A DNA stretch of 64,000 bases, taken from positions 57,911 through 121,910 of the forward strand of contig NZ_JAMKOJ010000013.1 of assembly GCF_023700755.1 (NCBI RefSeq), written 5' to 3'. The stretch is from Allorhizobium sonneratiae. GTDB lineage: Bacteria > Pseudomonadota > Alphaproteobacteria > Rhizobiales > Rhizobiaceae. Below the pieces are notes generated by a model that did not search any database, was not told the origin of the DNA, and saw only the letters and a program-made list of their open reading frames with translations. The position numbers and the translations under genes were made by a program. This document shows, piece by piece, positions 17,037 through 25,930 of this stretch (the stretch's first letter is position 1; every line of letters begins with the position of its first letter).

Positions 17037-18284
17037 TCAAATATAGAGGCCGTGGCGCTCCAGCTTGATCAGATCGGTGATCTTCTCATCCGGCTCCGGC
17101 GCAAAAACCACCCGGACTTCGACGATGAGATCGCCCCGTTCCTGCGGTGCACTGGGCAGGCCCTGCTGCGGCACGACGATGCGCCGTTCCGAACCGCTCC
17201 ACGGCGGAACAATGACAGCAAGCGACCCGGACGGGCCCTGGATCTCAGTCTCGACGCCCAGAACCGCATCATCGAGCGTCACCGGCAGATCGCAATGGAG
17301 ATCATAGCCATTGACCCGGAAGGGGCCGCCGCTCAGCACCCTGAGTGTCACCACGACATCGCCGGTCGTCATGCCCTGCACCTTCAGCCCCTTGCCGGCA
17401 AGCCGCAGGATGGAACCGTCGGTATGGCCCGGCTCCAGCGGCACCCGCAGATCGCGGCCATCGCTCAGCGCAACCGTGATGATCGACTGTTTGATCAGGT
17501 CCTCGACGGCGATGGTGGCATCCACCATGATATCGGGTGCTTTTTCAGGCACGGGCGCCGGTTTCCGAATCAATCGGACAATCGAGCTGAAAAGACCGAT
17601 GACGGGCAGACCGAAACCGCGTCCCCTCGCCTGCTCATTGCCATGATCGTCCAGCGGCTCGTCGCGACTGGCCGTGCCGGAGGCCGCCCCTGAGGCAGGA
17701 CTGGCGCCTGCGCTCGCAGTTGCGCCGAAAATGCGGTTGATGGCATCTTCCGTGGCATCGGGTTCAGGCGATGATGGCTTTGCCTCGTCGCGGGCCTCGG
17801 CAGTTTTTGCAGTCTTTGCAGCCTTTTCAGGGTCGGCGGTTTTTTCAGCCCTGCTGGCCTGCGCCTGGGCGTCACTGGCACGGGCGCGGGCGGCTTCGAC
17901 CTTGGCGGCGAGATTTTCCGCTGCCTTTTCGGCCTTTGCCTTCTCCGCTTCGATGCGGGCAAGCTCCGCCATGATCCGCTCGGCATTGGCGCGGGCCTGA
18001 CGGGCGCGCTCAGCGGCGGCGCGTGCTTCCTCGCGCTGCTGCATGATGGTCTGTTCGCGTTTCATCGCATCCAGCTGTGCCCGTTTCTGATCGTATCGAT
18101 TGCGTTTCTCCGGATCCTTCAGAAGATCATAGGCCTGACCGAGCTCGGCAAAGCGTTCGGTCGCGCCCGGATCATCCCGGTTCTGGTCCGGATGGGACGA
18201 TTTTGCCTTTGCCCGCCAGGCCGCCTTGATTTCATCGGCCCCGGCATCGCGTTTGACACCAAGAAGAGAGTAAGGATCGCGCAT
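17037..18284 (-). CDS. DnaJ/CbpA-like J-domain co-chaperone with coiled-coil insertion
   Basis: Predicted Hsp70 co-chaperone of 415 residues. J domain at 1-70 with the HPD motif (SSHPDQNRDD) that stimulates DnaK. From about 75 to 150 is a highly charged Ala/Lys/Glu/Arg coiled coil, then a Ser/Pro/Ala linker to about 240. The C-terminal peptide-binding domain runs from about 250 to 410 (IMVDATIAVEDLI, VTLDDAVLGVE, GDLIVEVRV). There is no Gly/Phe region and no CxxCxGxG zinc finger, so it is neither canonical DnaJ nor canonical CbpA. The ATG at 18284 is chosen over a GTG at 18299. Probable first gene of an operon with fabI. Confidence 0.8.
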   Translation of the reverse strand: MRDPYSLLGVKRDAGADEIKAAWRAKAKSSHPDQNRDDPGATERFAELGQAYDLLKDPEKRNRYDQKRAQLDAMKREQTIMQQREEARAAAERARQARANAERIMAELARIEAEKAKAEKAAENLAAKVEAARARASDAQAQASRAEKTADPEKAAKTAKTAEARDEAKPSSPEPDATEDAINRIFGATASAGASPASGAASGTASRDEPLDDHGNEQARGRGFGLPVIGLFSSIVRLIRKPAPVPEKAPDIMVDATIAVEDLIKQSIITVALSDGRDLRVPLEPGHTDGSILRLAGKGLKVQGMTTGDVVVTLRVLSGGPFRVNGYDLHCDLPVTLDDAVLGVETEIQGPSGSLAVIVPPWSGSERRIVVPQQGLPSAPQERGDLIVEVRVVFAPEPDEKITDLIKLERHGLYI

Positions 18285-18914
18285 ATGACCACCAAACACA
18301 ATACAAACAAGCGGTTATGTCGTTACAACCTTGCACCGTCACCAAAGCGGGCATCGCCTGTCCGCCTCAAACGTTACAGCGCCGCTTGCCATTCATGACA
18401 CGCGAAGAGCCGTTGCAGGCGCCGATCGCTGTATCCGAGAAAGATCGGCGCTCTTCAGTCTTTGTTTTACCGCATGTCATGAAGGCGAAACCGTTGTATA
18501 ATTTTGCCTAGACGCTGCTGTAGACACGTTCAGCGACCCCACCAGCCAAATCCGTTACCGGTCTTGCTGGCAATGCGCCGCTTTGGGCCCGTCACATATC
18601 CTGAAACGCCTCATGGTTTCAAAACCGCACTGCCCATATAAAGTCCGATCGAAGCTTCCGGTTCCCGAAGTCATTCGATTGCCGGCAGAAGATGCTCTCC
18701 GCGCCAGCGTTGGAAAGGCATGTTAGGAAAAAGATACTAATCATACGTTACGTCAATCGCGCCCCATCCACCATTCCGGCACAATAACGAACAGATCAGG
18801 GCAAGATCAAAACCCTGTTTAATGAAGAATGAATGGTCCGCTGCGTCTATAACAGCCTGTTACAGCGACCCTTGTGCGCCATATTTGGCGCAGGGCGCTG
18901 TAAAGACCGGATCG
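18285..18914. other. Gene-free interval with one hairpin and one repeat copy
   Basis: No credible ORF or tRNA. A 9-bp stem gcgccgatc/gatcggcgc (18419-18427 and 18443-18451) with a 15-nt loop precedes a T-rich stretch. A P-type palindrome lies at 18860-18902. Confidence 0.5.
18860..18902. repeat. Dispersed intergenic repeat, module P alone
   Basis: Imperfect palindrome tacagcgaccc-ttgtgcgccata and tttggcgca-gggcgctgta. It lacks the Q module, and sits 12 bp past the lipoprotein stop, where it may also act as a transcript-end hairpin. Confidence 0.7.
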
Positions 18915-19325
18915 TCAGGACTGCTGGGTGAAATTGACCATCTGCCATTGGCCATCGCCCACCATGCAGGCCCGGCCATAGAAATTGGCGATGCCGTCAT
19001 AGGCATGGCGGCTGGTGACGAAATCGCGGCACACAACACCATTGGTGCGCTCTTCGCTCAGCGATGTAATCACCCCGGCGCTGCCTGTTGCCGCATTGGC
19101 CCAGGGGATCGGCGATTGGCCTGTCTTGCTGACATCGGCGGAGGACACTGCATTGCGCACCGTGTCCTGATCGGATTTCTTCTCCGGCTGCACCGGAATT
19201 GTGCCGGTCGCGATCGAACGATCGACGCCTGCACTGTCAGCGACATCCATGGTGTTGCTCACGCATCCGCCAAGCGCGAGACTGACGGCGGCAACCGCGG
19301 CAAGGCGGCAAAGGCCTTTTGCCAT
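18915..19325 (-). CDS. Putative outer-membrane lipoprotein, surface-antigen-like
   Basis: A 136-residue exported protein. The N terminus is a lipoprotein signal with lipobox LGGC (Cys 21), so it should be lipid-anchored, probably in the outer membrane. The C-terminal part ([27 protein letters not shown]) resembles the RT0821/Lpp0805 17-kDa surface antigen type of rickettsiae and rhizobia. The ATG at 19325 puts the signal peptide at the start; the frame extends much further upstream without meaning. It is divergent from pdxH with about 100 bp between. Role unknown, probably envelope structural. Confidence 0.75.
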   Translation of the reverse strand: MAKGLCRLAAVAAVSLALGGCVSNTMDVADSAGVDRSIATGTIPVQPEKKSDQDTVRNAVSSADVSKTGQSPIPWANAATGSAGVITSLSEERTNGVVCRDFVTSRHAYDGIANFYGRACMVGDGQWQMVNFTQQS

Positions 19326-19425
19326 GGACTTTCTGCACCGATCAGGCTTTGCTATGATAATCAAGACCGTTCCTGTCGTTAACGCCGAACATCTATGCCA
19401 GCCAATACGGAGAGTTTTACATAAT

Positions 19426-20046
19426 ATGTCTGAGAGAGAGTTAACAAGCAGTAACTTCGCCGACGAGACCGATCCTTTCCGTCTTTTCGGCGCCTGGCTG
19501 GAGGAAGCGAAGGGCTCGGAGATCAACGATCCTAACGCTGTCGCGCTGGCGACAGTGGATGAGGCGGGTCTGCCGAATGTTCGCATGGTGCTGCTCAAGG
19601 ATTTCGATTCGCGCGGTTTTGTCTTTTATACGAATTTCGAGAGCCAGAAGGGCACGGAAATTCTCGCCTCCGGCAAGGCGGCCATGTGTTTCCACTGGAA
19701 ATCGCTGCGCCGTCAGGTGCGTCTGCGCGGTTTGACCGAGATCGTCTCGAACGAAGAGGCAGATGCCTATTACAAATCGCGGCCTGTCGGCAGCCGCATC
19801 GGCGCCTGGGCCTCGAAACAATCGCGCCCGCTGGAAAGCCGTTTTGCACTGGAAAAAGCGGTGGCCGAATATACCGCCCGTTATGCGCTGGGCGACATTC
19901 CCCGCCCGCCGCACTGGTCGGGCTTTCGCATTCGCCCGCTGACCATCGAATTCTGGCATGACCGCAAGTTCCGCCTGCATGACCGCATCGAATTCCGCCG
20001 TGGATCGCTTGACGAGAGCTGGGAAAAGGTGCGGATGTATCCCTGA
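19426..20046 (+). CDS. pdxH: Pyridoxamine 5'-phosphate oxidase
   Basis: FMN-dependent oxidase that makes pyridoxal 5'-phosphate from pyridoxine or pyridoxamine 5'-phosphate. Family features in order: [59 protein letters not shown] and the C-terminal RLHDRIEF with the terminal WEKVRMYP. It has 206 residues from the ATG at 19426, preceded by GGAGAG; the frame is open upstream to 19201 but not conserved. bioY follows 32 bp later, probably in the same transcript. Confidence 0.95.
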   Translation: MSERELTSSNFADETDPFRLFGAWLEEAKGSEINDPNAVALATVDEAGLPNVRMVLLKDFDSRGFVFYTNFESQKGTEILASGKAAMCFHWKSLRRQVRLRGLTEIVSNEEADAYYKSRPVGSRIGAWASKQSRPLESRFALEKAVAEYTARYALGDIPRPPHWSGFRIRPLTIEFWHDRKFRLHDRIEFRRGSLDESWEKVRMYP

Positions 20047-20078
20047 TCACAATCAGGTAACCATTTCAGGAGCGTGAA

Positions 20079-20642
20079 TTGACCACCCGTGACCTTGTTC
20101 TGATTGCGCTTTTTGCGGCTCTCGTCGTCGTGCTCGGCCTCATTCCGCCGGTGCCGCTCGGCTTCATTCCGGTGCCGATCACAGCCCAGTCGATGGGCGT
20201 GATGCTGGCTGGATGCATTCTGGGGGCAAAACGCGGGGCGCTTGCCTATGCGCTCTTCGTGCTGCTCGTGGCCATCGGCCTGCCGGTGCTGGCAGGTGGC
20301 AATGGCGGGCTTGCCAGCCTGTTCGGCACCACAGGCGGCTATATTTTCGGCTGGATTGCCGGGGCTTTCATCACCGGCCTGTGCGCCGAACGGCTGGCAC
20401 GCGCCAAGGATTCCGGCCCGCGCCAGATCATCGGCTTCTTTATCGCCAGCGTGATCGGCGGCATCGGCGTGGTCTATGCCTGCGGCATGCCGTGGTGGAG
20501 CTTTGTTGCCGGCACACCGCTCGACAAAGTGCTGATCGGCTCGCTCGCCTTCCTCCCCGGCGACCTGATCAAGGCCGGTATTGCCGCCCTTGCCGCCCGC
20601 GCCGTCATGGTCGGCTATCCGCTGTTGCCAAAGCGGGCGTGA
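20079..20642 (+). CDS. bioY: Biotin transporter substrate-binding S component BioY
   Basis: Integral-membrane biotin-binding protein with six hydrophobic helices in 187 residues. Recognised by the N-terminal PVPLGFIPVPITAQSMGVML stretch, the GGNGGLASLFGTTGGY loop and the C-terminal FLPGDLIKAGIAA motif. It starts at a TTG (20079) behind AGGAG at 20068-20072, a normal 6-nt spacing. It follows pdxH by 32 bp. The ATPase and coupling subunits (bioMN) lie at 2784-4102 on the other strand, so the transporter genes are split in this genome. BioY can also transport alone at low capacity. Confidence 0.93.
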   Translation: MTTRDLVLIALFAALVVVLGLIPPVPLGFIPVPITAQSMGVMLAGCILGAKRGALAYALFVLLVAIGLPVLAGGNGGLASLFGTTGGYIFGWIAGAFITGLCAERLARAKDSGPRQIIGFFIASVIGGIGVVYACGMPWWSFVAGTPLDKVLIGSLAFLPGDLIKAGIAALAARAVMVGYPLLPKRA

Positions 20643-20649
20643 TCCAGGA

Positions 20650-21051
20650 TCACGGCAGCCACTGATAAAGCCAGTCGCGCAGGTCTTCCGGCAGCGCGAC
20701 GGCCTCGCTGTTTTGCGGTTCCACCGCCGTCCAGACGATTTCGAGATCGGCAGCGCGGCGATTGCCGCAATCGACGGCAATGGCGAAACCGACGGATTTG
20801 ACGCCGATCTTGTCCACCGTCACGGTGAAACGCAGTTTTTCGCCAGCCTCAAGCGCTTCATAGAGCCGCGCCTCGAATTTCGTTGCACGAAATTCCGGCT
20901 CGTTCTCTTCCACAGGCCTTGCCTGCCAGAAGCGGGACAGCGCCTCTTCGGCCAGCGCAAGAAGCGCACCGTTGTGGATACGCCCCGTCATCCCGACATC
21001 GCGAAGGCCGATTGCGGTCTCCGTCACATCCGGTCTGTCCTTCTTGGCCAT
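20650..21051 (-). CDS. Hotdog-fold acyl-CoA thioesterase-like protein
   Basis: A 133-residue protein of the 4-hydroxybenzoyl-CoA thioesterase/YbgC type. The N-terminal half (LRDVGMTGRIHNGALLALAE followed by EALSRFW) fits the hotdog active-site helix, and EFRATKFEARLYEALEAGE fits the next strands; the usual catalytic Asp of the YxxD motif appears as RDVG. Start ATG at 21051 follows GGAGAGG; an ATG at 21063 is less well placed. It converges on bioY with only 7 bp between the two stops. Substrate unknown. Confidence 0.7.
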   Translation of the reverse strand: MAKKDRPDVTETAIGLRDVGMTGRIHNGALLALAEEALSRFWQARPVEENEPEFRATKFEARLYEALEAGEKLRFTVTVDKIGVKSVGFAIAVDCGNRRAADLEIVWTAVEPQNSEAVALPEDLRDWLYQWLP

Positions 21052-21171
21052 GAACCTCTCCATTTTATAAATGGGATGTAAAAGAAAAACCTATCCCAGC
21101 ACAAGACTGGACCAGCCGGTTTGGTCAAGGTAAAAGAAGCCAGTTTCTTTCGGCGCGCCAAAGGATTTCCA

Positions 21172-22107
21172 ATGACGACCCGCCTTTACGAGCACCCCAT
21201 CTTTCTTGAGCATCTGACGCCGGAGGGCCATCCCGAGCGACCGGATCGTCTGCGCTCGCTCAATATTGCCCTCGAACATCCGAATTTTTCCGGGCTGAAG
21301 CGGCAAGAAGCACCCCAGGCCAATGAGGATGCGGTGATGCTCGCCCACCCGGAAGAGCATTTTTTTGCAGTGATGCGGCAGGTTCCGGAAGAGGAAGACC
21401 GGATCAACCAGCTTGAGGCCGACACCTATGCCTCCTCGAAGAGCCTGCAGGCGGCGCTGACGGCAATAGGCGGCGCAATGGCCGCCGTGGACGATGTAAT
21501 GCGCGGCGCTGCCGACAATGCCTTTGTCGCCGCCCGCCCGCCCGGCCACCACGCGGAAAAGACCAAGGCCATGGGCTTTTGCCTGTTCAACACTGTGGCG
21601 ATTGCCGCGCGCCATGCGCAGAAGGCCTATGGTGTCGAGCGTGTCGCCATTGTCGACTGGGATGTGCATCACGGCAATGGCACGCAGGATATTTTCTTCG
21701 ACGATGCCTCCGTGCTGTTCTGTTCCACCCACCAGATGCCGCTTTACCCCTGGACCGGAAAAAAGGACGAGGTCGGCACGCATGGTACCATTGTCAATGC
21801 GCCGCTTTCGGCCAATACCGGTTCAGACCATTTCCGTGAGGCGTTCAAATCGCGGGTTCTGCCGGCGCTGCATGATTTTTCCCCCGATCTCATCCTGATT
21901 TCCGCCGGTTTTGATGCGCATCACCGCGATCCGCTGGCGCAGATCAATCTGGTCGGCGAGGATTTTGACTGGGCGACCGGGCGGCTGATGGAGGTTGCCG
22001 ACCGTTTTGCCGCAAACCGGGTCGTCAGCCTGCTCGAAGGGGGCTATGATCTGGAAGGACTGGCCGAATCGGCCGCCATGCATATTTTGAGACTGATGAA
22101 GGGTTGA
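21172..22107 (+). CDS. Histone-deacetylase family (acetoin utilization/acetylpolyamine amidohydrolase-like) protein
   Basis: Zinc-dependent deacetylase of the arginase-deacetylase fold; bacterial members remove acetyl groups from polyamines or proteins. Family motifs: HPERPDRL near the N terminus, RPPGHHAE (tandem catalytic histidines), [19 protein letters not shown] (zinc Asp/His) and [13 protein letters not shown], with a final [10 protein letters not shown]. It has 311 residues from the ATG at 21172, which has AAGGA upstream. Its stop overlaps the start region of xseB, as is usual in rhizobia where these genes are neighbours. Confidence 0.9.
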   Translation: MTTRLYEHPIFLEHLTPEGHPERPDRLRSLNIALEHPNFSGLKRQEAPQANEDAVMLAHPEEHFFAVMRQVPEEEDRINQLEADTYASSKSLQAALTAIGGAMAAVDDVMRGAADNAFVAARPPGHHAEKTKAMGFCLFNTVAIAARHAQKAYGVERVAIVDWDVHHGNGTQDIFFDDASVLFCSTHQMPLYPWTGKKDEVGTHGTIVNAPLSANTGSDHFREAFKSRVLPALHDFSPDLILISAGFDAHHRDPLAQINLVGEDFDWATGRLMEVADRFAANRVVSLLEGGYDLEGLAESAAMHILRLMKG

Positions 22108-22109
22108 TC

Positions 22110-22358
22110 ATGACCGAGACCGCCAACGACATCGCCAGCTATTCCTTTGAAAAGGCGGTGGCGGAACTGGAAAACATCGTGGCCCGGCTGGAACGCGGCG
22201 ATGTGGCGCTGGACGAATCCATCGCCATTTACGAGCGCGGCGAACTGCTGAAAAAACATTGCGAAGCGCTGTTGACGGCCGCCGAAAACCGCATCGAAAA
22301 AATCCGCCTCGACCGCGCCGGAAAGCCAACCGGCACCGAACCGCTCGACAAGGAATGA
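22110..22358 (+). CDS. xseB: Exodeoxyribonuclease VII small subunit
   Basis: Small subunit of exonuclease VII, which degrades single-stranded DNA in both directions and works in mismatch repair; the large subunit XseA is not in the window. It has 82 residues with the whole-length family pattern [21 protein letters not shown], then [20 protein letters not shown] and ENRIEKI. The ATG at 22110 is 3 bp past the HDAC stop; a TTG at 22104 overlaps it. A strong terminator follows (22385-22412), so the dxs gene normally found next is not in this transcript. Confidence 0.93.
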   Translation: MTETANDIASYSFEKAVAELENIVARLERGDVALDESIAIYERGELLKKHCEALLTAAENRIEKIRLDRAGKPTGTEPLDKE

Positions 22359-22384
22359 GAGACGGGGAGTGAGATACGAAGAAT

Positions 22385-22412
22385 AAGAGCGAGGCCTTTG
22401 GGCCTCGCTCTT
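22385..22412. terminator. Bidirectional Rho-independent terminator
   Basis: Perfect 12-bp stem aagagcgaggcc (22385-22396) and ggcctcgctctt (22401-22412) with a tetraloop tttg. It serves the xseB transcript on the plus strand and emrB on the minus strand. Confidence 0.85.
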
Positions 22413-22425
22413 TAGTTGCCTTGCC

Positions 22426-23967
22426 TTACTCCATGGCAATGGTGTGATCGACCTTGGCCGGACCGCCTTTTTTCAGCAAGAGCAGCAGCGGCATCACCAC
22501 CAGCGACATCAGCATCAATGCGCGGAAATCGTCGATATAGGCGATGATCGAGGATTGCGTTTCAATAACACTTTCCAGTGCCGCCCGGCCTGCTGCGGTC
22601 CAGGGGCTGAGGCTTTGCGCTGCCGTTGCCTGGAAGGCGTGATTATAAGGCGTGACCTGCGCGGCGATCTCGGCATGGTTGACCTGCCCGTTTCGGACCA
22701 GCAGCGCCGACATCACCGAAATGCCGACACTGGAGCCGATATTGCGCGAGAGATTATAAAGCCCGGTGCCATCGCCGCGCATATGGGCGGGCAAGGTGAC
22801 GAAGGCGACCGTGGTCAGCGGCACGAAGAGAAAGCCGAGCCCTGCCCCCTGAATGAAGCCGACATAGACGATGGTCCATTGCGACACGTCCGGCGTCCAG
22901 CCGCTCATGGCATCCATGGCCCAGGCGGTGATGGCAAGACCCGCCGCCAGCAGGATGCGGGTATCGACCTTGCCGATCAGCCGCCCGACAATGAACATGC
23001 AGACCATGGTGCCAAGCCCGCGCGGCCCCATGACAATGCCTGCCGTGACCACCGGATAGCCCATCAGGGTCTGCAGATAGGGTGTCATCAATGCCAGCGA
23101 GGCGAAATAGGTAACGCCAACGACGAAGATGAACAGAAAGGCGACGGCAAAATTGCGGTCGAGAAACAGGCGTGGATTGATGAAGGAGCGCTCCTTCGTG
23201 AAGGTATGCACCATCAGCATGTAAAAGGCCGCGCCGCAGACCAGTGCCTCGATGACGATCTCGCCGGAGGAAAACCAGTCGAGTTGTTCGCCGCGGTCGA
23301 GAAACAGTTGCAGCGCCCCGATGGAAATACTGGTCAGGGAAAAGCCCAGCCAGTCCAGCCGGGCATTCCAGTCGATCCTGGTTTCGGTGACGAAGGCGGT
23401 AATGCCGATAAAGGCGAGCAGACCGATCGGCACATTGATGTAAAACACCCAGCGCCAGCTCAGGTGATCGGTCAGCCAGCCACCCAGAACCGGGCCGAGA
23501 ACCGGGCCGACCATGACCGAAACGCCAAACAGCGCCATGGCCCCACCCCGCTCTTCCACCGTATAGATGTCAAGCAGAATACCTTGAGAGAGCGGCACCA
23601 GCGACGCGCCGAAAAAGCCCTGCAACAGGCGGAAGGCGACGATCTGGTTCAGCGATTGCGCCAGACCGCAGAGCACCGAGGCAAAGACGAAGCCGCAGAT
23701 CGCCACCAGCAGCACGCGCTTTCTGCCGAAACGGGCAGCGATGAAACCGGAGGGCGGCGTCATGATCGCGGCGGCGACGATATAAGAGGTCAAAACCCAG
23801 TTGATCTGGTCGGCGCTGGCGGCGACACTGCCCTGAATATAGGGAAGCGCCACATTGGCGATGGTGCTGTCCAGCGCCTGCATGATCACCGCCAGAATGA
23901 CGCAAGCCGTGATGGCGCCGCGATTGGCGACGCCGGGGCCTGCCTGCGCGGCAGCGGCAGTGCTCAT
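22426..23967 (-). CDS. emrB: DHA2-family drug efflux permease (EmrB-like)
   Basis: A 513-residue inner-membrane proton antiporter with about 14 hydrophobic helices, the pump of a tripartite multidrug efflux system. Typical DHA2 sequence features: LDSTIANVALPYIQG in TM1, RLLQGFFGASLVPLSQ after TM4 and the motif C region MVGPVLGPVLGGWL in TM5. The start overlaps the emrA stop (ATGA), so translation is coupled. It is last in the marR-emrA-emrB operon. Exported compounds are unknown; an outer-membrane TolC partner is not in the window. Confidence 0.9.
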   Translation of the reverse strand: MSTAAAAQAGPGVANRGAITACVILAVIMQALDSTIANVALPYIQGSVAASADQINWVLTSYIVAAAIMTPPSGFIAARFGRKRVLLVAICGFVFASVLCGLAQSLNQIVAFRLLQGFFGASLVPLSQGILLDIYTVEERGGAMALFGVSVMVGPVLGPVLGGWLTDHLSWRWVFYINVPIGLLAFIGITAFVTETRIDWNARLDWLGFSLTSISIGALQLFLDRGEQLDWFSSGEIVIEALVCGAAFYMLMVHTFTKERSFINPRLFLDRNFAVAFLFIFVVGVTYFASLALMTPYLQTLMGYPVVTAGIVMGPRGLGTMVCMFIVGRLIGKVDTRILLAAGLAITAWAMDAMSGWTPDVSQWTIVYVGFIQGAGLGFLFVPLTTVAFVTLPAHMRGDGTGLYNLSRNIGSSVGISVMSALLVRNGQVNHAEIAAQVTPYNHAFQATAAQSLSPWTAAGRAALESVIETQSSIIAYIDDFRALMLMSLVVMPLLLLLKKGGPAKVDHTIAME

Positions 23968-25118
23968 TTCACCCTCTCATCGGCATAGGCGGTCGTGCCG
24001 CCGAAGATCGACCTGACGAAGAGCGGCAGTCCGTTGCGATGGCCGGTGTCAATCGACACTTCCGTGCTCATGCCGACCCTGAGCGGCGGCTTGTTTGCGC
24101 TATCCTCGACGGAAATGCGCATGGGAATACGCTGCACCACCTTGACCCAGTTGCCGGAAGAATTCTGCGCCGGAAGCAGCGAAAAGCTTGAAGCGGATGC
24201 CGGGCTGACGCTCTCCACCTTGCCATGCCATTCAACGCCCGGATAGCTATCGACGGTGATCACTGCATCCTGGCCGGGGCGGACATAGGTGAGTTCGGTT
24301 TCTTTCGGGCTGGCGTCAATCCACATATGCGTGTCCGACACAAGCTGGAAACCCGCCTGTGCGGCGGCCAGATAGCTACCGACCTGCAGGCTGCTGACAT
24401 TGGTGACGATGCCGCCAAAGGGCGCGCGCACCACGGTGTGGTCGAGTTCGCGCCGGGCCTCGGTGAGCGCGGCCTTGGCTTCCTGATAGGCCGGATAGGT
24501 GTCCACCGGGGCATCCGGGCGGTTGCCGAGCGCCGCCAGCTTGACCTTCACCGCCGCTTCGGCCACATCCACCTTCTGGCGCGCCGCCACCAGTGCATGG
24601 GTGGCATCATCGAGGCTGGACTGGCTGGAGACAGAGGTATTCTGCAATGTCTGCTGGCGTTTGAAATTGCTTTCGTAATAGGGCAGATCGGCCTTGGCCT
24701 GGGCAAGCTCGGCCAGCGCCTGAAGATAATCCTGCTGCAGATTGAGAATGGTGTTGCGTGCGGCATCGAGCCGGGCCTGATCGCCATCGACCGCTGCCTG
24801 GAAAGAGCGCGGATCCAGCGTGAAGAGAACCTGTCCGGGCTTGACCGTCTCGCCCTCATGCACATCGACGCTTTTGACGATGCCGGAAACATCGGTGGTG
24901 ACGCCGACCATATCGGCCTCGATATAAGCATTGTCGGTGGTCATCACCTGCCCGCCATTGACATAGGCATAGGCGCCAACGGCAAGCGCGACCGGCACCA
25001 GGGAAAACAGGATGAGGCGGGTGCGCGCCTTGCGGCTGCGCCGGGCCTTGTCGCGGCTCACTGCTGCTGCCTCTTTTGCGTCCGTTTCGGTGTGGCGCAT
25101 GGTCATGGTATCAGACAT
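23964..25118 (-). CDS. emrA: Membrane fusion protein of an Emr-type efflux system
   Basis: HlyD-family periplasmic adaptor linking the EmrB pump to an outer-membrane channel. 384 residues: cytoplasmic charged N terminus, one TM helix at about 34-54, then a lipoyl half-motif (VTTDVSGIVKSVDVHEGETV), a long coiled coil of about 100 residues, the second lipoyl half (HTVVRAPFGGIVTN) and a beta-barrel domain. Middle gene of marR-emrA-emrB; it starts 1 bp before the marR stop region, so the operon is tightly packed. Confidence 0.9.
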   Translation of the reverse strand: MSDTMTMRHTETDAKEAAAVSRDKARRSRKARTRLILFSLVPVALAVGAYAYVNGGQVMTTDNAYIEADMVGVTTDVSGIVKSVDVHEGETVKPGQVLFTLDPRSFQAAVDGDQARLDAARNTILNLQQDYLQALAELAQAKADLPYYESNFKRQQTLQNTSVSSQSSLDDATHALVAARQKVDVAEAAVKVKLAALGNRPDAPVDTYPAYQEAKAALTEARRELDHTVVRAPFGGIVTNVSSLQVGSYLAAAQAGFQLVSDTHMWIDASPKETELTYVRPGQDAVITVDSYPGVEWHGKVESVSPASASSFSLLPAQNSSGNWVKVVQRIPMRISVEDSANKPPLRVGMSTEVSIDTGHRNGLPLFVRSIFGGTTAYADERVK

Positions 25119-25119
25119 G

Positions 25120-25566
25120 TCATTCGCAAGCCGTCGAGCGGCAAGCCCCCAGAAGATTGGTTTTCATTACTAAAAGCATGGCATAAAGGCGCTCTCGATC
25201 TTCGGCGCTCAATCCCTCCAGCGCCTCGGCGCGGGTGGCATCCCCATGGGCACGGAGTTCCGTCAGAAGCGGCCGCGCCAGTTCCGTCAGATAAAGACGG
25301 TTGATCCGGCGATCCGTCTCGTCGGGCCGACGCTCGACCAGCTCCTTTTCGCACAGCTTGTCGGCCACGCGGGCGAGCGTGATCGGCTCGATTTCCAGCA
25401 TTTCGGCCAATTGTTTCTGGCTCGCCCCCTCGCAGCGCGCAAGATAGACCAGCGTCTGCCATTGCGTCCGCGTCAGGCCGATATCGCGCGTGTGCTGCTC
25501 GAACCGCTTCTTCAGCAGCCGCGCAACGTCATTCAGAAGGAAACCAAGGGTCGGATTTTGCGTCAT
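25120..25566 (-). CDS. MarR-family transcriptional regulator
   Basis: A 148-residue winged-helix regulator, first gene of the efflux operon and its likely repressor. The wHTH has ASQKQLAEMLEIEPITLARVADKLCEKELVERR and the wing DETDRRINRLYLTELA, the classic MarR DRR motif. Ligand-induced release is typical of the family. An inverted repeat at 25611-25639, about 45 bp upstream of the start, is a candidate operator for autoregulation. Confidence 0.9.
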   Translation of the reverse strand: MTQNPTLGFLLNDVARLLKKRFEQHTRDIGLTRTQWQTLVYLARCEGASQKQLAEMLEIEPITLARVADKLCEKELVERRPDETDRRINRLYLTELARPLLTELRAHGDATRAEALEGLSAEDRERLYAMLLVMKTNLLGACRSTACE

Positions 25567-25930
25567 GGTGCCGGAGAAAAAGCCGAAGAAAAAGAATGTG
25601 CCGAAGGTCGATAAGCACCGTTATCATGAGTGTGCTTATGATTTATATTCTAATATTTGTCAAGTCGCACAGAGGCTGTCGCATAGTTATGAACAACGCA
25701 AGACACCAACAGGGTTTACAAAATGCAACCACCTGAGCTGGCTGGGAAACCCAGTCGCAGACCGTTCTTCACGGTTTTCTTGCGCTGCAAAGCAGCAAGG
25801 AGCGGCATGAGGGCGCATTCTCTCTTTGCCCGCGCGCGGTAAAAGCCTATATAAGCCTTCACCTTCACCCGGAATGAGTGGCCCGGCCCCTGTCTGCGTG
25901 TGAAACGATACGAGAAAAAGGCAAACGCCC
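25567..25930. other. Intergenic region between divergent marR and dxs
   Basis: A 364-bp interval without a gene. It holds the candidate MarR operator (25611-25639) and a small accgt-N5-acggt hairpin followed by tttctt (25759-25773) in the dxs leader. Nothing else was recognised. Confidence 0.5.
25611..25639. promoter_or_regulatory. Candidate MarR operator
   Basis: Arms ataagcac (25611-25618) and gtgcttat (25632-25639), perfect 8-bp inverted repeat. It is placed upstream of marR where an autoregulatory site would be expected. Confidence 0.45.

Noticed and set aside
18419..18451. 9-bp stem with 15-nt loop as a terminator or small RNA
   Set aside because: The loop is long, the T tract poor and no gene ends nearby; kept only as a note in the intergenic entry.
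22444..23988. 514-codon open frame opposite emrB
   Set aside because: Shadow of a clear 14-helix transporter gene; translation is hydrophilic, Asp/His/Gln-rich and unlike any known protein.
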